DNA of 64,000 bases. It comes from JANMAT01 sp031359995. GTDB taxonomy: Bacteria > Actinomycetota > Acidimicrobiia > Acidimicrobiales > Ilumatobacteraceae. Each line of letters opens with the position of its first letter. Positions within the stretch are counted from its first letter, which is position 1. A program made the position numbers and the translations under genes. Positions 50,401-60,293 of this stretch are shown one piece after another. The notes below the pieces were generated by a model that was not told where the DNA came from, made no database searches, and saw only the letters and a list, made by a program, of their open reading frames with translations. Location: contig JANMAT010000081.1 in assembly GCA_031359995.1 (NCBI GenBank), forward strand, positions 1-64,000, written 5' to 3'.

Positions 50401-52549
50401 CGGCCACGTCGACCTCGGCGGTGGCCGCCTCGGTCTGGTCGCTGTCGACCGTGGCGGTGTTCAGGTGGTGGCCGGCGTCGATGTCGCCCTGGCTCACCGT
50501 GTAGGTGGCCGTGCACGTGACGGAGGCACCCGGCGCCAGCGTGGCGACCGTGGTCTGGTTGCCCGGCGCGGCGCTGCAGTCGAGCCCAGCGGCCGAGGCA
50601 TCGGTGACGACGACGTCGGTGAGGGTCACGTTGCCGTCGTTGGTGGCCACGATCGAGTAGTGGACGACGTCACCGGGGGTGTCGAACAGGAACGAGCCCT
50701 TGCCGTCGATGCCATCGTCGACCGCGGTGACCTGCTTGCTCAGCTGGATGCTCGTGGACTGCACCGCGGTGGCGGTGGCACCGTCGCTCACGGGCTCGGT
50801 GGCCCCCGAGTCGGCCGAGGCGGTGTTGGTGGAGCTGCCGGCGTCAAGGTCGGCCTGGGTCACGGTGTGGGCGCCGGTGCAGGTGATGCTGGCCCCGGCG
50901 GCCAGCGAGGCGGCCGGTGCGGCGGGCGTGCACGACAGCGCGACGGCCGGGTCGCTCACCGTGACATCGGGCAGGGCCACGTCACCGGTGTTGGTCACGA
51001 CGATGCCGTAGTTGATGACGTCGCCGACCGTGTCGTACGAGGTGGCGCTCGGGCCGTTGGTCACGCTCGTCACCGACTTCACGATGCTGAGCGAACGCTG
51101 CACCAGCACGGCGCGGGTGTCGTCGTCGGTGGCGTTCACCGCGGGCATTCCCGTGGGCGGGTTCGCCGTCACCGTGGCCACGTTCTTGACCGTGTCGTCG
51201 GCGGCGAGCGATGCCTCGGTGACGGTCTTGGTCGCGGCGCAGGTGACCGTGGCGCCGGGCGGCATCACGAACGTGCCGGCCACCAAGGTGGCGCCGCCGG
51301 CCAGGGTGCACGCGCCGATGGTGGCGTTCGGGTCGCTGACCACGACACCGGTGAGCGTGACGGTGCCGTTGTTGGTGGCGACGACGGTGTAGGCGATCGT
51401 GTCGCCCACGTGGAACGGGCCGGTGGTGGTGGCCGTCTTGGCCAGCGTGATCGAGGCCGTGCGCGCCAGCGTGCTCGTGGCGCCGGCCGACTCGGTGCGG
51501 GTGCTGGTCGCGCCGTTCACGTTGCCGACGTTGCGGTACGCACCCGTGCCGGTGGCGGTGTTCACGTAGGTGGCGTCGGCGTCGAGGTCGGCCTGGGTCA
51601 CCTTGTGCGACGCGCTGCAGGTGATCAGGTCGGCGGGGTGGTTGGCGTTGCCGTCATCGCCCGTGTCGGCCGGGTCGAGCACGGTGGTGTAGCCGTCGGC
51701 CAGGTTCGCATCGGTGCCCGCCCCGTGGGCCGCGTTCTGCGTCGTGAACGTGCACGACGAGATGATGGCGTTCGGATCGGTGATCGTGAACGGCGAGAAC
51801 AGCAGCGAGCCAGTGTTCAGGGCGGTGATCGTGTAGGAGATCGTCTGGTTCAACGCGAACGGTCCGCTGTTCGTCTGCGTCTTCGTGATCGTCATGTCGG
51901 GGTCGCTGACCCCGGTCTCGGCCGGATCGATGGCGCACACCATCACCTGGTTGATGACGCCGCTGGTGATGTTCGGATCGAGCCAGTAGGAGCCCGGCGC
52001 ATCACCACCGAGATCGGTCGTGGTGTTGCTGACCGGGCGTTCGAAGGTGAAGGTCTTGCCGGCGTTGCCCTTGAGCACGGTGATGCTCGACGCGTAGATC
52101 GCGGTGCCGGCGCTGTAGGTCGTGGCGCTCTTGCGCAGTCCCCTGATGAGGATCGTGCGATGGGTGCCGACGATCCGCAGCGAGAAGGACATGCGACCGC
52201 CGACCCCGCTGCCGAAGGTCGCCTGCGCGTCCGACGCCGGCGACGAGCTCAGGTCGGTGAACTTCACCACGTGGCCCTTGGCGCCGGGGCCGCAGCGGCC
52301 GGTCTGGGCCGGGTTGTCGCCCGGCGTGACCGTGACCGTCTGGGGACCGAAGGTGCCCGTCTGGCCGATGGTCTGCACCTCGTCGTCGGCCGAGGCGGCG
52401 CCCTGGGTCACGATCGGCCAGCCGAGCAGGGCCAGGCCGGCCACGAGCAGGCCGATGGCCACGCCCCGGCTGCGTTGCTGCGGCCCCCGCTGGTGACGAC
52501 CGCCCCGTCGTCCGTGCGCGCTGCCGAACCCCGCCTCGACCCGTGCCAT
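47411..52549 (-). CDS. Giant LPxTG surface protein with DUF11/DUF7507-type repeats
   Basis: The 1712-residue product has a basic N-region, a signal segment (GVAIGLLVAGLALLGWPIVT), a ~180-residue head and then about eleven ~115-residue Ig-like repeats of the form K-x-V...Y-[ST]-[VI]...NTGNVTL...V-x-D, each with a T-C-T-A-T/TQADLDAG segment. A final DUF11-type repeat precedes LPRTG, a hydrophobic helix and RRRPVRRPLV. Sortase would anchor it in the wall as a long rod or adhesin. No sortase is in the window. AGAGGCGG before ATG 52549 supports the start. Confidence 0.85.
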   Translation of the reverse strand: MARVEAGFGSAHGRRGGRHQRGPQQRSRGVAIGLLVAGLALLGWPIVTQGAASADDEVQTIGQTGTFGPQTVTVTPGDNPAQTGRCGPGAKGHVVKFTDLSSSPASDAQATFGSGVGGRMSFSLRIVGTHRTILIRGLRKSATTYSAGTAIYASSITVLKGNAGKTFTFERPVSNTTTDLGGDAPGSYWLDPNITSGVINQVMVCAIDPAETGVSDPDMTITKTQTNSGPFALNQTISYTITALNTGSLLFSPFTITDPNAIISSCTFTTQNAAHGAGTDANLADGYTTVLDPADTGDDGNANHPADLITCSASHKVTQADLDADATYVNTATGTGAYRNVGNVNGATSTRTESAGATSTLARTASITLAKTATTTGPFHVGDTIAYTVVATNNGTVTLTGVVVSDPNATIGACTLAGGATLVAGTFVMPPGATVTCAATKTVTEASLAADDTVKNVATVTANPPTGMPAVNATDDDTRAVLVQRSLSIVKSVTSVTNGPSATSYDTVGDVINYGIVVTNTGDVALPDVTVSDPAVALSCTPAAPAASLAAGASITCTGAHTVTQADLDAGSSTNTASADSGATEPVSDGATATAVQSTSIQLSKQVTAVDDGIDGKGSFLFDTPGDVVHYSIVATNDGNVTLTDVVVTDASAAGLDCSAAPGNQTTVATLAPGASVTCTATYTVSQGDIDAGHHLNTATVDSDQTEAATAEVDVAADQHPTIGIDKSQVGGPSPFDATGAELGYEILITNTGNVTLANVAVTDADAVGLDCSSAVGMQTGVASLAPGAAFTCTAGHVTTQVDLDGGGYSNTARAGADNAPTVSDTVVTDAARNPGIDVSKVVSDEAGTTYSAVGDRITFAITVLNTGNVTVHGVAVADPNAVIQCDSGTTLAPGASRHCDAIHDVTQADLDAGRVLNVATATVDELAQPVSDEVTVTLATTPLATIAKTFTSKLDHFTAVGDVLPFAVVVTNAGNVTLHHPVVTDPTAPLSCGVVPATLAPGATITCTASHVVTQADLDAGHYTNTATVATDETEPAGDDVVVPAWQLPELSLVKAATAGVPYTAAGQAVSFTLTVTNVGNVTLAGVVVSDANATGIDCNAASEGATDTVDLAVGEAVVCTATHIVTQADMDAGEFDNTAIAAIADDVFIDDTITVEGAPLPAMSIVKTVASGSPYAAPGDEVAFTVTVTNTGTTTLQNVSVSDPLAGTLDCDPEAAGAQVDEFTLAPAAALTCTAVHVVNQADVDDGSFVNTATADSDSTKPVSATATAIAREETVGSLVVDKRVAATPAPPVGGYTVGSVITWTIEVTNNGDVTLTNLHVTDDFADLDDCTPAAGAGLTKVAAVAVDAVVLGGSLAPGASFTCTATHTVTQGDIDDGSYTNLATASGEGPNGDVENPEDDIVAADDDTVTLPYNPSIVVTKTVTSTGPYVLNSTLAYSIVVTNNGTVTLANVGVSEQAGVTLGTCTPAAPVATLAPGATVTCTATHTVTNTDLAAGTYRNVVTTRGFANRQEREVTDTDTVDQAMVVADLAIGNSVSPGAPTAGQQLVYVLTVDNNGPSVATDLVVLDPLPAGLTLVSASGDGWACTGTTTVRCTRASAGVGESLPPITVVVQSAAALQGLVSNTATVSGSRFDPVAANNVAPAEVTFAQVLAEVITDTPTTVAVLDANLPRTGAAGTSLMLRFGALLTAAGATLLLVGRRRPVRRPLV

Positions 52550-52704
52550 GTGTCCGCCTCTTTCCCTAAGCCGCGATCAAACTTTGTTCCTTTCTTGACA
52601 TACCCAGTGCTGTTGGTGCGTTCTTTCACAAGGTGCGGTCGAGTGACCGCACGAAGTAGGCCCGCACGAAGTAGGCGGGGGCCGCAGGGCGGACAATGAC
52701 AGAA

Positions 52705-52728
52705 GGGCGGCGCCCAGCGGCGCCGCCC
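52705..52728 (-). terminator. Hairpin after clpC
   Basis: GGGCGGCGCC (52705-52714) pairs with GGCGCCGCCC (52719-52728), a 10-bp stem with a CAGC loop, 30 nt past the clpC stop, in the gap before the large surface protein. Confidence 0.65.
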
Positions 52729-52758
52729 CTCTCGTCAGGTTCCCGGAACGGGGTCAGT

Positions 52759-55329
<2,571 letters not shown>

Positions 55330-55541
55330 TTGAAAGACCACCTTGTGAGGGACGGTGGGTGTGGGAGGAAGTGTATCGGCACGCCTGAACGACCAGCGCG
55401 TCGGGGGACCTTTCCCTGAGGCGAACCATAGGGGCCGCGGCACCTTCGTGGCCCACCGTGCCAGCACCCCGCGCCACGCCGCCACGGTGACGTCGGGCCG
55501 ACGGTTCGTTCCGCGGGCCCTCGTCGCGTAGCGTTGCGCAC

Positions 55542-56516
55542 GTGGCGACCTCACCGCTGCTCGCCCTTCCGACCATGGCGGCCGATCTCGAGCGCATCGA
55601 GATGGCCCTCCGCAACGCCGTACGCACCTCCGACGACTATCTGACCGAGATGGCGAGCCACCTCATCGAGGCCGGCGGCAAGCGCCTTCGACCGGTCATC
55701 AGCGTCACGTCCGCCCTCACCGGGCGGAACGAGGCCAGCGACGACGTGGTCCGGGGCGGCGTCTCCGTCGAACTGGTGCACATCGGCTCGCTCTACCACG
55801 ACGACGTCATGGACGAGGCCGAGATGCGCCGATCGGTGCCGAGCGTGAACGCCCGCTGGGGCAACCACCGGGCCATCCTGTCCGGCGACTTCCTGCTGGC
55901 GCGGGCCTCCGAGATCGCCGCCAGCCTGGGGGCCGAGGTCGCCGGGCTACTGGGCGCCACCATCGGGCGGCTCGTCGAGGGCGAGATCTCCCAGCTGCGC
56001 ACCCAGTACGACCCCCGGCGTCCGATCACCGAGTACCTCTTCTCCATCGAGGGCAAGACGGCGTCGCTGTTCTCGGCCGCCGCCCGCATCGGCGGGATCG
56101 CGGGCGGCCTGCCCCGCCCCCAGATCGACGCGCTCACCGAGTTCGGCCGGGCCTACGGCATGGTCTTCCAGATCGTCGACGACGTCCTCGACCTCACCTC
56201 CACCGAGGCCCAGCTGGGCAAGCCCGCCGGCCACGACATGGTCGAGGGCGTCTACACGCTGCCCGTCATCCACACCCTGAGCGGCGGGGGGGCCGCCGCC
56301 GGCGAGCTCGCCGACCTCCTCGGGTCGCCGCTCGACGGCATCGCCCTCGACAAGGCCCTGGCCCTCGTGCGGGCGGGCGACGGTCTGGAGGCCGCCCGGC
56401 AGCGGGCCCGGTCGTACGCCGAGGACGGTGCCAAGGCCCTGCAGCAGCTGCCCGAATCGGCGGCCGCCAGGGCGCTGGCCCAGGCCGGCCACGCCCTGGT
56501 CGACGCGGTCGCCTGA
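55542..56516 (+). CDS. Polyprenyl (heptaprenyl/octaprenyl) diphosphate synthase
   Basis: The 324-residue protein has the two Asp-rich motifs: LYHDDVMDEAEMRRS (DDxxD type) and QIVDDVLDLT. It extends isopentenyl diphosphate chains, in actinobacteria for menaquinone side chains. Chain length cannot be set from sequence by eye. GTG start with TAGCGT (55529-55534) 7 nt upstream. It is divergent from clpC. Confidence 0.9.
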   Translation: MATSPLLALPTMAADLERIEMALRNAVRTSDDYLTEMASHLIEAGGKRLRPVISVTSALTGRNEASDDVVRGGVSVELVHIGSLYHDDVMDEAEMRRSVPSVNARWGNHRAILSGDFLLARASEIAASLGAEVAGLLGATIGRLVEGEISQLRTQYDPRRPITEYLFSIEGKTASLFSAAARIGGIAGGLPRPQIDALTEFGRAYGMVFQIVDDVLDLTSTEAQLGKPAGHDMVEGVYTLPVIHTLSGGGAAAGELADLLGSPLDGIALDKALALVRAGDGLEAARQRARSYAEDGAKALQQLPESAAARALAQAGHALVDAVA

Positions 56517-56529
56517 GTCGGATCGCCCC

Positions 56530-57318
56530 GTGCCCACCGCCGAGCTGTCCACCGCCAGGCTGCACTACGAACTGATCGGCGAGGGGCCGCCGCTGCTCAT
56601 CATCAACGGCACCGGCTCCGACCTACGACGGCGACCGAACGTGCTCGACGGGCCGGCGGTGGAGGAGTTCACGGTGCTCACCTACGAGCACCGGGGGCTC
56701 GGTCGCAGCCGGGCCCACGACGTGGACGCCCAACCGGCCATGGACGACTTCGGGGCGGACGCACTCGAGCTGGCCGACCACCTCGGTTGGGACCGCTTCG
56801 CCCTGCTCGGCATCAGCTTTGGCGGCATGGTCGCCCAGCACACCGCAGGCCGCGCCGGCGACCGGATCACGCGCCTCGTGCTGGCCTGCACCTCGGCCGG
56901 CGGGTCGGGCGGTGCCTCGGCACCGCTGCACGAGGTGTACGCGCAGCCCGGGCCCGAGCGGGTGCGCCGCATGGTGGCGCTGTCGGACCTGCGCACCCAC
57001 ACCGATGCGGCGCGCCGCGACGCCATGGTCGCCTTCTCCCTGGGGATGCTGGCCAAGGAGGACCCCGAGACGCTGCCCGGCGTCACCAGGCAGCTCGAGG
57101 CGCGCCGCCACCACGACACGTGGGACGACCTGCCGGCGCTGACCACGCCCACGCTGGTGGCCGGCGGCCGCCACGACGGCATCGCCCCGCTGGCCAACCT
57201 GGAGGCGCTGGCCGGGCGGATCCCCGGCGCGCAGATGCGGGTGTTCGAGGGCGGGCACGCCTTCTTCCTGGACGACCCCGCGGCCTGGCCCGCCATGCTG
57301 GCGTTCCTGCGCCCGTAG
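56530..57318 (+). CDS. Alpha/beta hydrolase
   Basis: The 262-residue protein has RLHYELIGEGPPLLIINGTG, the nucleophile elbow LLGISFGGMVAQ (G-I-S-F-G), an Asp in GGRHDGIAPLAN and catalytic His in FEGGHAFFLDDP. GTG 56530 follows the synthase stop by 13 bp, so the pair may be co-transcribed. Substrate unknown. Confidence 0.88.
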   Translation: MPTAELSTARLHYELIGEGPPLLIINGTGSDLRRRPNVLDGPAVEEFTVLTYEHRGLGRSRAHDVDAQPAMDDFGADALELADHLGWDRFALLGISFGGMVAQHTAGRAGDRITRLVLACTSAGGSGGASAPLHEVYAQPGPERVRRMVALSDLRTHTDAARRDAMVAFSLGMLAKEDPETLPGVTRQLEARRHHDTWDDLPALTTPTLVAGGRHDGIAPLANLEALAGRIPGAQMRVFEGGHAFFLDDPAAWPAMLAFLRP

Positions 57319-57343
57319 CCGGGCGCTCCTCGGCCGGGCGCGG

Positions 57344-58312
57344 TCAGCCCAGCGCGTCGAGCACGGCGGCGGCCGCGGCCCAGCCGGAGGTGAGGGCGCC
57401 CTCGATGCGGGGGCCGGCGAAGGCATCGCCGGCCAGCACCAGCGGCGCCGGCGCGTCCGGGGCCACCCAGCACGGGTCGGGCCAGGTGCGCTGGGGCGTG
57501 GCGAAGCGCCACCGCTTGAGCTGGCGGCCGACCACTGCGGCGCCACCGAGCCAGGGCGCCGCCGCGTCCTGCAGGGCGTCCATCGTCTCGTCGTGGTCGC
57601 GGTCCCACCATGCGAGCGACCACGCCGGGTTGGCGTGCATCGTCAGCGCCGGCACCGTGCTCACACCCTTGCGTCGGTTGTCGACGATCATCGAGAACGT
57701 CGGGTCGCCGTCCTGCACCGCGCCGGGCTCGGGCACCGCGCCCGGGCCGTCGAGCACGGCCAGCAGCGCCAGCGTGCGGTCGTAGTCGATGCCGAGCAGC
57801 TCACGCGGCATGTCGACGCCGGCGGTGATGCAGACCGAGAACGCCTGGGGCACGGGCGCGGTCATCACCACGGCGTCGGCCGGTTCCACCGTGGCGTCGT
57901 CGAGCACGACCTCCCACGCCCGCCCGCCCGGCGGCCCGGGGCGCAGCGCGAACACCATGGCCTGGCACCGCACGTCGAGCCCGGCGGCCAGGTGCTTGGG
58001 CAGGGCGTTCATGCCGCCCTGCACGGCGTAGCGGGGGTAGCCGTCGACCGGTTCGCGGAACCCGTGGTTCCACACGAACACCAGCCCTTCGGCCTGCCAC
58101 CGCGCCACCCGTGCAACCAGCGCGTCGGTGCGCACCGTGAAGAACTGGGCGCCGTGGTCGAACGTCGCGTCGCCGATGCGGCGGGTCGCCATGCGACCGC
58201 CCGGTCCCCGGCCCTTGTCGACCACGACCACCTCGTGCCCGGCCTCGCGCAGCGCGCCCGCGGCGGCGAGACCGGCCAGCCCGGCGCCGACGACGACGGT
58301 GCGACGCGTCAC
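57344..58312 (-). CDS. FAD-dependent amine oxidase-like (renalase-like) oxidoreductase
   Basis: The 322-residue protein begins VVVGAGLAGLAAAGALREAG (Rossmann FAD fingerprint) then KGRGPGGRMATRRIG and DHGAQFFTVR, which match bacterial renalase-like proteins. The C-terminal LAGDAFAGPRIEGALTSGWA is the second FAD motif. Bacterial relatives oxidise reduced nicotinamide isomers; activity here is inferred. GTG start overlaps the next hydrolase stop (GTGA). Confidence 0.85.
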   Translation of the reverse strand: MTRRTVVVGAGLAGLAAAGALREAGHEVVVVDKGRGPGGRMATRRIGDATFDHGAQFFTVRTDALVARVARWQAEGLVFVWNHGFREPVDGYPRYAVQGGMNALPKHLAAGLDVRCQAMVFALRPGPPGGRAWEVVLDDATVEPADAVVMTAPVPQAFSVCITAGVDMPRELLGIDYDRTLALLAVLDGPGAVPEPGAVQDGDPTFSMIVDNRRKGVSTVPALTMHANPAWSLAWWDRDHDETMDALQDAAAPWLGGAAVVGRQLKRWRFATPQRTWPDPCWVAPDAPAPLVLAGDAFAGPRIEGALTSGWAAAAAVLDALG

Positions 58313-59151
58313 GCGGGGGCCGGCGCGGCGGTCTCGACGCGCGAGATGAACGAGCTCACCACGCGGTTGAACGTGCTGGCGTGCTCCACCATGAGCCCGT
58401 GGGCGGCACCGGCGATGACGGCCAGTTCGGCGCCAGGGATGCGCTCGGCGATCTCCTCGCTGTCGCCGCGTGGCGTGAGGATGTCCTGGTTGCCCACGAC
58501 CACCAGGGTGGGCGCCGTGATGGTGCGCAGCTCGTCGGGCAGGCCGTCGTCGTCCTGGGCCAGGATCGCCTGCACCTGGGCGACGAAGCCGTGCACCGGG
58601 GCACCCAGCAGCAGCGGCGCCATGAGCCCGAGGGCGGGCGCGAAGCGCCGCAGCGAGCGCGGCCCCACCATCCACCGCATGGCCGACTGGCCCAGGGCGC
58701 GCATGCCCTGGGCCTGCGCGAGATCGAGCCAGTCGAGCAGCAGCTCGCGCCGCCACGGGTGGTTGTGGCACGCGGTGCACGCCAGCGTGAGCGACGAGAC
58801 GCGCTCGGGGTGCCGCACGGCCAGGATCTGGGCGATGGCACCGCCCATGGACGCGCCGACGATGTGGGCCTGGGGCACGTCGCAGGCGTCGAGCACGGCG
58901 AGCACGTCGTCGGCCATGTCGAACAGCGAGTAGGGGCCCGGTGGCTTGTCGCTGCGCCCGGCGCCGCGGTTGTCGAGCAGGATCGTGCGGTGGAACGGGG
59001 CGAACGCCAGCCGTTGCATCATCCAACCGGTGCGGTCGGCCCCGAGGCCCTGCACGAGCACCACCGGCTTGCGGTCGCGACCGAGCACCGGCAGCGAGCG
59101 CACCGTCTCGAACGAGATGCGGGTGCCGTCGAAGGAACGGGTCACGCTCAT
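58309..59151 (-). CDS. Alpha/beta hydrolase
   Basis: The 280-residue protein has VVLVQGLGADRTGWMMQRLA, an oxyanion region, LLDNRGAGRSDKP, VGASMGGAIAQIL (G-A-S-M-G elbow) and GAAHGLMVEH with the His. It is like esterases or haloalkane/ester hydrolases. ATG 59151 overlaps the epimerase stop (ATGA). Confidence 0.88.
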   Translation of the reverse strand: MSVTRSFDGTRISFETVRSLPVLGRDRKPVVLVQGLGADRTGWMMQRLAFAPFHRTILLDNRGAGRSDKPPGPYSLFDMADDVLAVLDACDVPQAHIVGASMGGAIAQILAVRHPERVSSLTLACTACHNHPWRRELLLDWLDLAQAQGMRALGQSAMRWMVGPRSLRRFAPALGLMAPLLLGAPVHGFVAQVQAILAQDDDGLPDELRTITAPTLVVVGNQDILTPRGDSEEIAERIPGAELAVIAGAAHGLMVEHASTFNRVVSSFISRVETAAPAPA

Positions 59152-60137
59152 CCGGCCACCATCGCCGAGGGGATCTGGTGGGTGATGCTCGGCCACTCGT
59201 ACAGCGCGATCAGCGTGTCGCGCGTGGACCGCATGGGCAGGCCCATCGCCTCGGCGCGCGACGTGTCGGCCAGGCGGCCGTCGCGCAGCAGTTCGACGAT
59301 GTGGTCGGGCACGGGCGCGCCGAGCAGGTTCGCCATGAACCGGGCGGTGTGCCAGCCCACCCCGATGGTGGGCACGGGCACGCGCCGACCGATGCGGATG
59401 GCGTCGAGCGGGTGCATGGCGCCCGGCCCGGCCACGTTGAGCGGACCGTCGTAGCGGTGGAAGGCCGCGGCCACCAGGGCGGCGGCGGCGTCGCCCAGGT
59501 GCGTGACCCGGAATGCGTTGCGGCCCCCGGGCTGGAACGGCACCACGGGCAGGCGCAGCAGGCGTCCGAGCGGGCTGGGGATGTGGGGTCCCACGATCGG
59601 GGCCAACCGCACGAGCGACACGGGCACGTGCACCTCGCGACCGGCGGCCACCGCCGACTGCTCCACGTCGTAGAAGATGCGGCCGAAGTTGCTGGTGGGC
59701 CGGGGCTTCACCGACTCGTCGGGCTCGTCGGGGTGGCCCTTGCCGCGGCCGTAGATCTCGAGACCGGACCGCACCACGATCGCCTGCAGGTTGGTGAGCT
59801 TGGCCGCGGCGACGAAGACGCCGGCGGCGGCGTCGACCGAGCGCGACGCGGCGGCCCCGTCGCTGGAGCGCGACCCGGGCTCGTACACGCCCACGTGGAC
59901 GATGATCTCGGGGTCGATGTGGCGCACCAGTTCCTCGGCGCGGCGCCGGTCGTGCGGGGAGACCAGGTGGAACGCGGCGCGACGCAGGCGCCGACGGGGC
60001 GGTTCCAGGTCCATGCCGGCCAGGTCGCCGACCCAGGGCTCCTGCTCCAGGCGTGACGCGACGAGCGAGCCGATCTCGCCGCCCATGCCGGTGACCAGCA
60101 CCCGGTACCGGTGCGCCTCCTGGTCGGTGTCGTCCAC
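59148..60137 (-). CDS. NAD(P)-dependent epimerase/dehydratase-family protein (extended SDR)
   Basis: The 329-residue protein has YRVLVTGMGGEIGSLVASRL (G-x-x-G-x-x-G variant TGMGGEIG), DLAGMDLEPPRRRLR, IDPEIIVHVGVYEP, a SGLEIYGRGKG (Y-G-x-x-K region) and a C-terminal helical end. It resembles actinobacterial sugar-nucleotide or lipid-related SDRs. GTG 60137 is chosen since TAGCGT (complement of 60145-60150) lies 7 nt upstream. First gene of a three-gene overlapping run with the hydrolase and FAD protein. Confidence 0.8.
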   Translation of the reverse strand: MDDTDQEAHRYRVLVTGMGGEIGSLVASRLEQEPWVGDLAGMDLEPPRRRLRRAAFHLVSPHDRRRAEELVRHIDPEIIVHVGVYEPGSRSSDGAAASRSVDAAAGVFVAAAKLTNLQAIVVRSGLEIYGRGKGHPDEPDESVKPRPTSNFGRIFYDVEQSAVAAGREVHVPVSLVRLAPIVGPHIPSPLGRLLRLPVVPFQPGGRNAFRVTHLGDAAAALVAAAFHRYDGPLNVAGPGAMHPLDAIRIGRRVPVPTIGVGWHTARFMANLLGAPVPDHIVELLRDGRLADTSRAEAMGLPMRSTRDTLIALYEWPSITHQIPSAMVAG

Positions 60138-60293
60138 GGTTCGCACGCTATCCAGTCCCGGGCTGGTCCACGCAGGTGCATCGCTCACGCGGGTGTCGTG
60201 CCGGCCGGGTGATGGCACCGTCGCGTCAAGGTTCTCTCAAGGTCGACGGTCGGAGGCTTGGGGGGTCCGTCGAAGCGGCCGACGAACCTCTCG

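Noticed and set aside
47411..52549. Possible CRISPR array or direct-repeat element because of regular ~345-nt periodicity
   Set aside because: The period matches a ~115-residue protein repeat in frame, with diverged copies; there are no short identical repeats with unique spacers.
55330..55541. ClgR or HspR operator between clpC and the polyprenyl synthase gene
   Set aside because: A TTCGCC half-site is present but no convincing inverted partner at the known spacing.
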